Positions 1 to 9,665 of a DNA stretch of 64,000 nt are shown here, piece by piece. A program made the translations under genes and the position numbers. Positions within the stretch are counted from its first letter, which is position 1. Every line of letters starts with the position of its first letter. Source of the DNA: Pseudomonas allokribbensis (GTDB lineage: Bacteria > Pseudomonadota > Gammaproteobacteria > Pseudomonadales > Pseudomonadaceae); assembly GCF_014863605.1 (NCBI RefSeq), contig NZ_CP062252.1:2675001-2739000 (forward strand). Reading direction: 5' to 3'. The notes beneath the pieces are model-generated. The model was not told where the DNA came from and did not search any database. It worked only from the letters and a program-made list of their open reading frames with translations.

Positions 1-3000
1 GAACGCTCGCCGCAAATGGTCATCGGCCTGTTGGCGATCCTCAAGGCCGGCGCGGCATACGTGCCATTCGACCCGGCTTATCCGAGTGAGCGTCTGGCGT
101 TCATGTTCAGCGATGCCGCGCCGACGATGCTGCTGACGCAATCGAGCCTGATGGCCGGACTGCCGGCCAACGAGACGAAAATCTGCTGCCTGGACACAGA
201 CGCAGCGCAATGGGCACAACTCCCAACGGCTGATCCGCAAGTCAGTGTGAGCCCGGAAAACCTCGGCTACGTGCTCTACACCTCCGGCTCCACCGGGCGC
301 CCGAAAGGTGTGGCCCACAACCGTCGCGCGCTGGATAACCTGATCGCCTGGCAACTCGATCAAGCCACGACACCGCAGCGCGTGCTGCAATTCGCCTCGC
401 TGAACTTCGACGTCTCTTTCCAGGAAATCTGCAGCACCCTGTGCCAGGGCGGCAGCCTGTTGCTGATGACTGAAGACAGCCGCAAGGACCTCGCCGCATT
501 GCGCCCGACCCTGGTGGCCGAAGGCGTGCAACGGGCGTTCCTGCCTTTCGCCGTGTTGCAGCAACTTGCCGGCCTGACCGAGGCCGATGCACCGATGCCG
601 GCCGGCGGCTGCGAGATCATCACCGCCGGTGAAGCCCTGCAAATCAACGACGAGCTGCGTGGTTTTGTCCGTGGGCTCGGTGGGGCGCAGTTGCACAACC
701 AGTACGGGCCGACCGAAACCCATGTGGTCAGCCAGTTCAGCCTTGACTGCAACGGGGCCGAATCCTGGCCGGACGCGCCGCCCATTGGCCGTCCCATCGC
801 CAACGCGCGGCTGTACGTGCTGGACGAACATCTGAATCCGGTGCCGGTCGGCGTGGCGGGCGAGTTGTACATTGCTGGCACCTGCCTTGCTCGGGGCTAC
901 CTCAATCGCCCGGACCTGACCGCCGAACGCTTCCTGCCGGACCCGTTCACTGACGAACCGGGCGCGCGGATGTACCGCAGCGGTGACCTCGCGAAGTTCC
1001 AGGCCGACGGCAACGTGCAGTACCTGGGTCGTATCGATCAACAGGTGAAACTGCGCGGCTTCCGCATCGAGCTCGGCGAGATCGACAGCCTGTTGCACCA
1101 GCAACCCGGCGTGCAGGAAGCCGCCGTGCTGTTGCGCGAAGACGTGGCCGGGGACAAGCGTCTGGTGGCCTATGTGGTCGGCTCCGCGACCAGTGAATTC
1201 TTGCGTGCCGAACTGCAACGCCAACTGCCCGAACACATGATCCCGAGTGCCTGGGTTCGGCTTTCGCAACTGCCGCTGACCCGCAACGGCAAGCTCGACC
1301 GACAGGCGCTGCCGGCACCGGAACGCAGCGCCGGGGCGACGTACGAGGCGCCGCGCGATGACATTGAACGGCAGATGGCCGAAATCTGGGCCGAAGTGCT
1401 CAAGTGCGAACGGGTCGGCATCCACGACAACTTCTTCGACCTCGGCGGCCATTCGCTGCTGGCAACTCGGATGATCTACGCGATCAACCAGCGCATGGGC
1501 GCGCAGCTGTCACTGAGCAGCCTGTTCCAGACCCCGGTGTTGCTGGATCTGGCTGCGCAGGTCTCGCGTGATGACCAGAGCATTGAACCTGCGTTTATCC
1601 AGATCGAGCCGGATCGTGGCAATCGACATGAACCATTCCCCCTGACCGATATCCAGCAGGCCTACTGGTTCGGTCGCGAGGCCACGGTTAGCCTCGGCGG
1701 CGTCAGCGCCCACGGCTACGAAGAACTGCGCATTCCTGAATTCGATGCCGAGCGTTTCGAGCAAACACTTAACCGCATGATCCTGCGCCACGACATGCTG
1801 CGCGTGGTGTTCCTCAGCGACGGCACGCAACAGGTGCTGGCGCAGGTGCCGACCTATCGCATGCCCCGCAGTGATCTGCGCGGTCTGCCCGCCGACGTGG
1901 CGCAACGCACCCTTGAAGCAACCCGCGAACGCCAGTCCCATCAGGTGCTGGATGCCAGTCGCTGGCCGCTGTTCGAGTTCAGCCTGTCGCTGCTCGACGA
2001 CGGCATCACTCATTTGCACATCAGCCTCGATGCTTTGATCGTCGACGCCGCTAGCACGCAGATTCTGGCTCGCGAATTGATGGCGTTCTACGTCGATCCG
2101 ACGCTAGAACTGGCTGAGCCGGGCCTGACCTTCCGCGACTATGTGCTGGCCGAACAGCAACTGCGCAACGGCCGCCGCTACGAGCAGGCGCTGGGCTACT
2201 GGCGCGAGCGGGTGACCACTCTGGCCCCGGCGCCAGACCTTCCGCTGGTGCGCCAACCCGAAAGCATCGCCAACCCGCACTTCACCCGCCGCGACCGCGA
2301 CATGTCGGCCGCGCAGTGGACTCAGCTCAAGGCCGTCGCCAAGCAGTTTGCGGTGACGCCGTCGGTGATGCTCCTGACCGCGTTCAGCGAAGTGCTGGCG
2401 CTGTGGAGCCGAACGCCGCGCTTCACCTTGAGCCTGCCGCTGTTCAATCGCATGCCTTTGCACACGGATGTCGACGAAATCATCGGCGACTTCACCTCGC
2501 TGGTGCTGCTGGAGGTCGGCATCGACGGGACACAAACCTTCACCTACAAGGCCCGCGCGGTGCAGGCGCAGCTGTGGCGCGACATCGACCATTCGGTGGT
2601 CAGCGGTGTGCGGGTGCTGCGTGAATTGTCCCAGGCCCGGGGCGTGCAGCAGACGGCGATGCCGATCGTGTTCAACAGCACACTGTCGGAAGCAGCGCCG
2701 GAGCTGGCCGAATTCAACCTGGCCGACGCGTTGAATGCCAAACACATGCACAGCATCACCCAGACGCCGCAGGTGTGGCTCGACCACACGTTGCTGGAGC
2801 TGGAAGGACGCCTGTTGTTCAACTGGGACAGCATCGACGAACTGTTCCCTGAGGGGATGATTGAGCAGATGTTCGTCGCCTATAACACGCTGCTGGATCG
2901 CCTGTGCGAGCCGCAAGCATGGGCGGCGAACACGCCACAACTGTTGCCGCAGGCACGGTTGCCAGCGCCGGTCGACATTCAACAAACGCTGCCGTTGATG

Positions 3001-5556
3001 CACGAACTGTTCGAACGTCAGGCCCAGGCCACACCGGATGCACTGGCGGTAATCGGCGCGCGACAACTGACTTACGCCCAGCTACGCAACGAGGCCCGGC
3101 AACTCGGCGCCCGCCTGCAAGCGCAGGGCGTGCTGCCGAACCGGCTGGTCGCGGTGGTGATGGAGCGCGGTTGGGAGCAAGTGGTCGCGACTCTGGCGAT
3201 TCTGTATGCCGGTGGCGCTTACCTGCCCATCGAACCGAGTCAGCCAGCAGAGCGGCTGCGGCATATTCTGGAACGGGCGGAGGCGAGTCTGGCCCTGACC
3301 CAACCGGCGCTGCTCGACAAGATCGAATGGCCGGCGCAGGTCACGGCCATTGCCGTGACCGAAGAAGTCTCAACCGATGCATTGCCACTGCAACCGGTGC
3401 AGGTGAACGAAAGCGACCTCGCCTACGTGATCTACACCTCCGGCTCCACCGGCCAGCCGAAAGGCGTGGTGATCGACCATCGCGGTGCGGTCAACACCTT
3501 GCTCGACATCAACCGGCGCTTTGCCGTCGGCCCGAATGATCGCGTGCTGGCGATCTCCTCGCTGAGCTTCGACCTTTCGGTCTATGACTTCTTCGGCACG
3601 CTGGCCGTGGGCGCGGCGGTGGTCATCCTCGACCCGCAACTAACCCTTGATCCGGCACACTGGCTCGAATTGATCAAGCGTCATCAGGTCAGCCTGTGGA
3701 ACTCGGTGCCGGCGTTGCTCGGCATGCTGGTCGAGTACGTGGAGGGCGGGGGCGGTGCGTTACCGGCGAGCCTGCGGGTGGCGATGTTGTCGGGCGACTG
3801 GATTCCATTGAACCTGCCCGAGCGGACCTGGGCCTTGCAGCCAGGTTTGCAACTGATCAGCCTGGGCGGCGCTACCGAAGCGTCGATCTGGTCGATCTGC
3901 TATCCGGTGCAACACGTCGACCCGGCCTGGCGCAGCATTCCCTACGGCAAGGCTCTCGATCACCAGCGCTTCTACGTGCTGGATGAAGCATTGCAAGTCC
4001 GCCCGACCTGGGTCGCGGGACAGCTGTACATTGGCGGTATCGGTCTGGCCAAGGGTTACTGGCGCGATGAAAAACTCAGTGCCGGCAGTTTCTTCGAGCA
4101 TCCACTGACCGGCGAACGGCTGTATCGCACCGGCGACCTGGGGCGCTTGCTACCGGACGGCAACATTGAATTCCTCGGCCGCGAAGACAATCAGGTCAAG
4201 GTTCAGGGCTATCGCATCGAGCTGGGCGAAATCGAAGCCGCGCTCAATCGCCATCCCGGCGTGCAGAGCGCGGTGGTGCGGATTCTTGGCAGCACCCTGG
4301 GCGAGAAACGTCTGGCGGGTTATGTGCTCAAGGCCGATCCGGCGTTGCAGGCCAGTGACTTCACCGACTACCTGACGGACAAGCTGCCGGCGTACATGAT
4401 TCCGACGTCGTTCACCTTCGTCGAAGCCTGGCCGTTGTCCTCCAACGGCAAGGTCGACAAGAAGCGTCTGCCGGAACCTGAGCAAATCGAGGAACAGGGG
4501 CCGGCGCTGGAAGTCGAGGGCCCGCAGGAACAGCGACTGGTGGAAATCGTGCAGGGCGTGCTCAAGCGCGAATCCATTGCCGCCAATGCCAACCTGCTGA
4601 ACCTCGGCGCGACCTCGATCGATATCGTCAGGATCAGCAACGCCTTGTCCGGCGCCTTGCAGTTCCGCCCGCACGTGGCGCAATTGCTGGCCCAGCCGAC
4701 GTTGCTGCATCTGCTGGGCATGTACCGCCAGAACCGGGCCCGTCAGGAATTGCTCGGCAACGTGCAGCAGGCACCGGAAGCCACGCAGGACATCATCGAA
4801 GATCCGCAGCAGCGGGTGCAGTTCAAGGCTGAGCAACGCGGTCGCCGTGATTTCGCTCAAGCCCTGCCGACATTGGCGCTGGACTTGCCGCAAGACCCGG
4901 CTTTCACCCGGCGTTTGAGCGATTACCGCTCGGTGCGCCAGTTCGGCGCGCAGCCGATTGCGACTCAAGCGTTCGCGCATGTATTGGCGGCACTGGCCCA
5001 GGGGCAACTCGACGGTGAGGTGAAATACCAGTTCCCGTCGGCGGGCGGGTTGTACCCGATTCAGGCCTACCTCTACGTCAAACCGGATCGCGTGCTCGGC
5101 GTGCCCGGTGGCGCGTATTACTACGATCCGCGACAGCATCGCTTGCTGGCGCTCCAGAGCGGACTGCTCGACCCGGACACCTACGACTATTTCGTCAATC
5201 GTCCGGTGTACGAGAACGCCGCGTTCTCGCTGTTTTTCATCGCCGACATGGCGGCGATTCGTCCGCTGTATGGCGAGCGCAGCCGCGACTTCTGCCACAT
5301 CGAAAGCGGTGCGATGGCGCAACTGCTGAGCATGACCGCCGTCGAGCAGGGCCTTGGCCTGTGCGGAATCGGTTCGGTCGAGGAGCAGCAACTGACGGCG
5401 CTGTTCGACCTCGGGCCAAGCCATGAATTGATCTACTCGATGATCGGCGGGCTGCGCACGGCCGATGAGCAGCACCGCGCGCCGGTCGAGGCATTTGCCA
5501 TCGAACCTGTGACCGAAAGCCTGGACGACGAAGACATGGAGGAGTTCGAAGTATGA
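1..5556 (+). CDS. NRPS subunit, 5' truncated by window edge: A-T-Cy-A(Cys)-T-Ox
   Basis: The frame is open at base 1, so the N-terminus lies outside the window (1851 residues visible). Domains in order: most of an A domain (1-440; YTSGSTGRPKG core, YGPTETH), a carrier protein with GGHSL Ser485, a heterocyclization domain (535-980) with the diagnostic DxxxxDxxS as D677, D682, S685, a second A domain (1000-1490), a carrier protein with Ser1539, and a C-terminal nitroreductase-like FMN oxidase (1600-1830; YRSVRQF, SAGGLYP). The second A pocket reads D-L-Y-N-L-S-L-I, the known Cys signature of pyochelin-type enzymes. The first reads D-V-Q-F-I-A-Q-V-V, close to the Pro code. Inference: an upstream aminoacyl group, possibly Pro, is condensed with Cys, cyclised to a thiazoline and oxidised to a thiazole. 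The oxidase after the T domain recalls BlmIII. The stop overlaps the next start (ATGA). Confidence 0.95.
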   Translation, partial: ERSPQMVIGLLAILKAGAAYVPFDPAYPSERLAFMFSDAAPTMLLTQSSLMAGLPANETKICCLDTDAAQWAQLPTADPQVSVSPENLGYVLYTSGSTGRPKGVAHNRRALDNLIAWQLDQATTPQRVLQFASLNFDVSFQEICSTLCQGGSLLLMTEDSRKDLAALRPTLVAEGVQRAFLPFAVLQQLAGLTEADAPMPAGGCEIITAGEALQINDELRGFVRGLGGAQLHNQYGPTETHVVSQFSLDCNGAESWPDAPPIGRPIANARLYVLDEHLNPVPVGVAGELYIAGTCLARGYLNRPDLTAERFLPDPFTDEPGARMYRSGDLAKFQADGNVQYLGRIDQQVKLRGFRIELGEIDSLLHQQPGVQEAAVLLREDVAGDKRLVAYVVGSATSEFLRAELQRQLPEHMIPSAWVRLSQLPLTRNGKLDRQALPAPERSAGATYEAPRDDIERQMAEIWAEVLKCERVGIHDNFFDLGGHSLLATRMIYAINQRMGAQLSLSSLFQTPVLLDLAAQVSRDDQSIEPAFIQIEPDRGNRHEPFPLTDIQQAYWFGREATVSLGGVSAHGYEELRIPEFDAERFEQTLNRMILRHDMLRVVFLSDGTQQVLAQVPTYRMPRSDLRGLPADVAQRTLEATRERQSHQVLDASRWPLFEFSLSLLDDGITHLHISLDALIVDAASTQILARELMAFYVDPTLELAEPGLTFRDYVLAEQQLRNGRRYEQALGYWRERVTTLAPAPDLPLVRQPESIANPHFTRRDRDMSAAQWTQLKAVAKQFAVTPSVMLLTAFSEVLALWSRTPRFTLSLPLFNRMPLHTDVDEIIGDFTSLVLLEVGIDGTQTFTYKARAVQAQLWRDIDHSVVSGVRVLRELSQARGVQQTAMPIVFNSTLSEAAPELAEFNLADALNAKHMHSITQTPQVWLDHTLLELEGRLLFNWDSIDELFPEGMIEQMFVAYNTLLDRLCEPQAWAANTPQLLPQARLPAPVDIQQTLPLMHELFERQAQATPDALAVIGARQLTYAQLRNEARQLGARLQAQGVLPNRLVAVVMERGWEQVVATLAILYAGGAYLPIEPSQPAERLRHILERAEASLALTQPALLDKIEWPAQVTAIAVTEEVSTDALPLQPVQVNESDLAYVIYTSGSTGQPKGVVIDHRGAVNTLLDINRRFAVGPNDRVLAISSLSFDLSVYDFFGTLAVGAAVVILDPQLTLDPAHWLELIKRHQVSLWNSVPALLGMLVEYVEGGGGALPASLRVAMLSGDWIPLNLPERTWALQPGLQLISLGGATEASIWSICYPVQHVDPAWRSIPYGKALDHQRFYVLDEALQVRPTWVAGQLYIGGIGLAKGYWRDEKLSAGSFFEHPLTGERLYRTGDLGRLLPDGNIEFLGREDNQVKVQGYRIELGEIEAALNRHPGVQSAVVRILGSTLGEKRLAGYVLKADPALQASDFTDYLTDKLPAYMIPTSFTFVEAWPLSSNGKVDKKRLPEPEQIEEQGPALEVEGPQEQRLVEIVQGVLKRESIAANANLLNLGATSIDIVRISNALSGALQFRPHVAQLLAQPTLLHLLGMYRQNRARQELLGNVQQAPEATQDIIEDPQQRVQFKAEQRGRRDFAQALPTLALDLPQDPAFTRRLSDYRSVRQFGAQPIATQAFAHVLAALAQGQLDGEVKYQFPSAGGLYPIQAYLYVKPDRVLGVPGGAYYYDPRQHRLLALQSGLLDPDTYDYFVNRPVYENAAFSLFFIADMAAIRPLYGERSRDFCHIESGAMAQLLSMTAVEQGLGLCGIGSVEEQQLTALFDLGPSHELIYSMIGGLRTADEQHRAPVEAFAIEPVTESLDDEDMEEFEV

Positions 5557-8500
5557 ATGCCGATCAATTGCTGGCGCTGTTCGCTCGCCATGGCGTGGTA
5601 CTCGAGGTGGACGGTGACAGGCTGCGCTGCAAGGCGCCTCGCGGGTTTCTCACCGAAGAACTGACCCAGGCGCTCAAGCGTCACAAACAGGAACTGATTG
5701 TCTTGCTCGGTGGCCGGGATGACGCCGTGATTCCCCGCCGTGTTGGCGAAGAAACGGCATGGCCGCTGTCGTTCTCGCAGCGGCAACTGTGGTTTCTCGA
5801 TCAACTGGAACCCGGAAATCCGTTCTACAACGTGCCGACGGCGGTGACGCTAAAAGGGCAACTGAACGTTGCGCTGCTGGAGCGGGCGCTGAACGAACTG
5901 GTTGCCCGCCACGAAGTCCTGCGCACGACGTTTTGCAGTGTGGAGGGCGAACCACGTCAGGTGGTGCATCCGTCGATGCCGCTGTCGTTGTCGGTGACGG
6001 ATCTGCGCCAGTTGTCAGTCAGCGAGCGTGAAGAAAAGGTCCGCATCGCCGTCGAGCAGGACGCCCGGGCACCGTTCGATCTGGCCACTGGACCGTTGCT
6101 GCGCGCGTCGTTAGTGCGCGTGGCCGACGACGAATACCTGTGGCTGTACAGCGTGCATCACATCATCGCCGACGGTTGGTCGATGGGGGTGATCCTGCAT
6201 GAGGTCGCCACGCTGTACGGTGATTATCTGCGTGGCGATACACCGACTCTTGCGCCGCTGCCGGTGCAATACGCCGACTACGCCTGCTGGCAGCAACAGC
6301 GCGTCGGTGGTGCGGCGCTGGACGCACAGCTCGATTACTGGCGTCGTACACTGGACGACGCACCGTTGTTGTCGACCATGCCCGCCGACCGGCCGCGACC
6401 GTTGGTGCAGCGCTATGTCGGCGCCACGTTCAGTTCCTCCGTCGATGGCGGCACCTTGCGCGAACTCACGGCGCTGGCCCGCCAGACCCAGGGCACGCTG
6501 TTCAACGTGCTGCTGGGCGCATTGTCAGTGTTGCTGTGGCGTCATAGCGGTCAGCAGGACCTGTGCCTCGGCACGCCGTTCGCCAACCGTAATCGCCCGG
6601 AAATCGAGCCGCTGATCGGTCACTTCGTCAACACGCTGGTGCTGCGTCAGCGCCTCAATCCGCAGCAGACCTTCGCCGAACTGCTGCGCGACGTGCGTGG
6701 CCAGATACTCGATGTTCACGCCCACCAGGACGTGCCGTTCGACCGTGTGGTCGAAGCCGTCAACCCGCCGCGCGATCCCGGTCATTCGCCGTTGTTCCAG
6801 GTGATGCTGGTGTTGCAGAACACCCCGGGCAGCGGCGTGCAGATGTCCGGCCTGCAACTGGCGCCGTACAACACCAGCAGCGCCACGGCCAAGTTTGACC
6901 TGGCGTTTGAATGGGTCGAGCGGGAAGGGCGGCTGGACTTGCTGGTGGAATACAACACCGACCTCTATGACATCGCGACCATCGAACGCCTGAGCGGGCA
7001 CTACCGTCATCTGCTCGAACAGATCGCCGCCGACGCCAAGCAACCGATCAATGCGTTGCCGTTGATGAACGAGGCTGAGCGTCAGCAGGTGCTGATCGAC
7101 TTCAACCGCACCGCGCCACTGACACAAACGGCGTCATGCGTGCATCAGTTGGTCGAAGTGCAGGCCGCGAGCAACCCTCAGGCCTGCGCGGTGGTCTTTG
7201 AAGGTGAGTCGCTGAGCTACGACGAACTCAATGCCCGGGCCAACCGACTGGCGCGGCACTTGCGCACGTTGGGTGTCGGCCCGGACGTGCGCGTGGCGGT
7301 GTGCATCGAGCGCTCGCTGGAATTACCGGTGGCGTTGCTAGCGGTGCTCAAGGTCGGCGGCGCCTACGTACCGCTGGACCCCGATTATCCGCTGGGGCGC
7401 CTGAGTCATATGCTCGGCGACAGCACACCGGCGGTGTTGCTGACCCTCGGCTCGGCGCACGGGATATTGCGTCAGGCACTGCAAGGTTCGACCTGGGAAG
7501 CGCCGATCCTCGACCTCAAAGAGGACGCTGTGAGCTGGGCGTCGTTGCCTGCGGACAATCTCGATCCGCGCAGTGTCGGCGTCACCCCTGACCATCTCGC
7601 CTACGTGATCTACACCTCCGGCACCACCGGATTGCCCAAGGGCGCAATGGTTGCCCACCGTGGCCTGAGCAACCTGCTGTTGTGGTGTTTGCAGGTCTGC
7701 GGCGAAGCGGGGGCGATGCTGCACAAGATCCCGTTCGGTTTCGATGCCTCGGCCTGGGAGACGTTCTGGCCGCTGGCAACCGGTGGGCGACTGGTGATTG
7801 CACGGCCCGGCGGACATTACGAACCGGCCTATCTGGCGCGCGAAGTTTGCGAGCAGCGGGTCACGGCGTTGGTGTTCGTGCCGGCGATGTTGCAGCTGTT
7901 TCTGGAGGTCGAAGAAGTCAGCCTGTGTGCTTCGCTGACCGATGTGTTCAGCGGCGGCGGTGAACTCCCGCCAGCCCTGGCCCGGCGTTTTCAGGAGCGC
8001 CTGCCCCATGCGCGGCTGCACAACGTCTACGGCCCGACCGAAACCACGGTGATCAACAGCGTCTGGACCCTGGAGCCCGGCGCCGAAGTACCGGCCCGGC
8101 AACTGCCGATTGGCCGGCCGATTTCCAACAACCGTTTTTACGTACTCGATGACCGCGACGAGCCAGTGCCGGTGGGTGTCACCGGGCAATTGCACATTGG
8201 CGGTGTCGGCGTCGCTCGGGGTTATCTGGGGCTGGCGCAGCTCAGTGCCGAGCGCTTTATCGACAATCCGTTTGTGACAGGCGATCGGCTCTATCGCAGC
8301 GGCGATCTGGCGCGATATCGGCCGGATGGCCAACTGGAGTTTCTGGGGCGCAACGATTTTCAGGTCAAGTTGCGCGGCGTGCGTCTGGAACTGGGCGAGA
8401 TCGAAGCCCGGCTCGAAGCGTTTCCCGGCATTCGCAGCGCTGTGGTGCTGATGGTCGGCGAAGCCGCACAGGATCAGCGACTGGTGGCCTGTTGTGTGGT

Positions 8501-9665
8501 CGGCGAAACCATTGATGAAGCGGTGGTTCAGGCCCATCTGGCGACAACGTTGCCCCGAGCGGTCGTCCCCGGCAGTTATCTGTGGCTCGACGCCCTGCCG
8601 CTGACCGCCAATGGCAAGGTCGACCGCGCCGCGCTGACGGCGTTGGCGGATGAGGAAATGGTCAATCGTCAGGTCAACCTGAGCAGCCCGCGCGATCACA
8701 TTGAACTGACGCTGTACCAGATCTGGAAACGCCTGCTGCTGGTGCCGCAGATCGGCATTCGCGATAACTTCTTCAATGTCGGCGGCACCTCCATCGCCGC
8801 GATCAAGATGGCTCACGAAATCAGCCAGGTGTTCTCGGTTGAGATGCCGGTGCGTGTGGTGCTCAGCTACCCGACCATCGAAGCATTGGGCGGTTGGCTG
8901 CGTGTCGGGGCCAACCCGGCGGTGGCGCAGGGCAATTTGATCGAGTTCCGTCGAGGCACGGGTCACAGCAACGTGGTGTGCATTCACCCGGCGGGCGGTA
9001 CGGCGTTCTGTTACCTGTCGCTGGCCAAGGTGTTGCCGGATGAGGCCGGTGTTTACGGCGTGCAATCGCCGGGGCTGAATCCGGGGGAGAGTACCGAGCC
9101 GACAGTCGAAGCAATGGCCGAGGCCTATCTGAGGCTGATCGAACCGCTGACCGCGAAACCGCTGATCCTCACCGGATTGTCGTTCGGTGGTCTGGTGGCC
9201 TATGAAATGGCCCGGCTGTTGACGGCGGCGGGGCATCGTCAGGTGACCGTGGTGCTGCTCGATACCCAGGGCAGCGACGATCCGGGTTTCCGCGAGCAGA
9301 TCGGCACCGTGGACATGGCCGAGTTCCGCGACAAACTGGTGCGCTTCAACGGCATGTACCCCGGCATCGAAGACGCGCAGGTCGAGCGCTATTTCCACAT
9401 CTACAACCACAACCGACTGGCCATGGCCGCCTATGAATGTGCGCCGCGCGCCGGGCGTGTGGTGCTGATTCAGGCAAGGGAAGACTTCAGTCGCCATCAG
9501 TTGCATGAACTGCGCGGCTTCTGGCGGCGTCGCGCGGGAAGCGGCTATCTGGCGAAACTGGTCAGCGGCGGGCACTGGGACATGCTCGAAAGTGCGGAAA
9601 TCCATCGAGTCTCGCAGATCATCCGTCGAGAACTGCAACGCTTCGACGCGCAGGAGGCGAAATGA
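5553..9665 (+). CDS. NRPS subunit TubC-C-A-T-TE
   Basis: This is a one-module NRPS of 1370 residues that adds one amino acid to a chain received through its N-terminus. Residues 1-55 look like a TubC-type docking domain, which pairs with the C-terminus of an upstream subunit. Next come a condensation domain with HHIIADG near 201, an A domain (520-1010, YTSGTTGLPKG and YGPTETT), a carrier protein with GGTS Ser1080, and a type I thioesterase with GLSFGG, nucleophile Ser1210. The A pocket reads about D-A-W-F-F-G-V-V-I, which I cannot assign. The start overlaps the previous stop and the stop overlaps the next start, so translation is probably coupled. A TE here is unexpected because another TE ends the next subunit. 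Confidence 0.95.
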   Translation: MNADQLLALFARHGVVLEVDGDRLRCKAPRGFLTEELTQALKRHKQELIVLLGGRDDAVIPRRVGEETAWPLSFSQRQLWFLDQLEPGNPFYNVPTAVTLKGQLNVALLERALNELVARHEVLRTTFCSVEGEPRQVVHPSMPLSLSVTDLRQLSVSEREEKVRIAVEQDARAPFDLATGPLLRASLVRVADDEYLWLYSVHHIIADGWSMGVILHEVATLYGDYLRGDTPTLAPLPVQYADYACWQQQRVGGAALDAQLDYWRRTLDDAPLLSTMPADRPRPLVQRYVGATFSSSVDGGTLRELTALARQTQGTLFNVLLGALSVLLWRHSGQQDLCLGTPFANRNRPEIEPLIGHFVNTLVLRQRLNPQQTFAELLRDVRGQILDVHAHQDVPFDRVVEAVNPPRDPGHSPLFQVMLVLQNTPGSGVQMSGLQLAPYNTSSATAKFDLAFEWVEREGRLDLLVEYNTDLYDIATIERLSGHYRHLLEQIAADAKQPINALPLMNEAERQQVLIDFNRTAPLTQTASCVHQLVEVQAASNPQACAVVFEGESLSYDELNARANRLARHLRTLGVGPDVRVAVCIERSLELPVALLAVLKVGGAYVPLDPDYPLGRLSHMLGDSTPAVLLTLGSAHGILRQALQGSTWEAPILDLKEDAVSWASLPADNLDPRSVGVTPDHLAYVIYTSGTTGLPKGAMVAHRGLSNLLLWCLQVCGEAGAMLHKIPFGFDASAWETFWPLATGGRLVIARPGGHYEPAYLAREVCEQRVTALVFVPAMLQLFLEVEEVSLCASLTDVFSGGGELPPALARRFQERLPHARLHNVYGPTETTVINSVWTLEPGAEVPARQLPIGRPISNNRFYVLDDRDEPVPVGVTGQLHIGGVGVARGYLGLAQLSAERFIDNPFVTGDRLYRSGDLARYRPDGQLEFLGRNDFQVKLRGVRLELGEIEARLEAFPGIRSAVVLMVGEAAQDQRLVACCVVGETIDEAVVQAHLATTLPRAVVPGSYLWLDALPLTANGKVDRAALTALADEEMVNRQVNLSSPRDHIELTLYQIWKRLLLVPQIGIRDNFFNVGGTSIAAIKMAHEISQVFSVEMPVRVVLSYPTIEALGGWLRVGANPAVAQGNLIEFRRGTGHSNVVCIHPAGGTAFCYLSLAKVLPDEAGVYGVQSPGLNPGESTEPTVEAMAEAYLRLIEPLTAKPLILTGLSFGGLVAYEMARLLTAAGHRQVTVVLLDTQGSDDPGFREQIGTVDMAEFRDKLVRFNGMYPGIEDAQVERYFHIYNHNRLAMAAYECAPRAGRVVLIQAREDFSRHQLHELRGFWRRRAGSGYLAKLVSGGHWDMLESAEIHRVSQIIRRELQRFDAQEAK

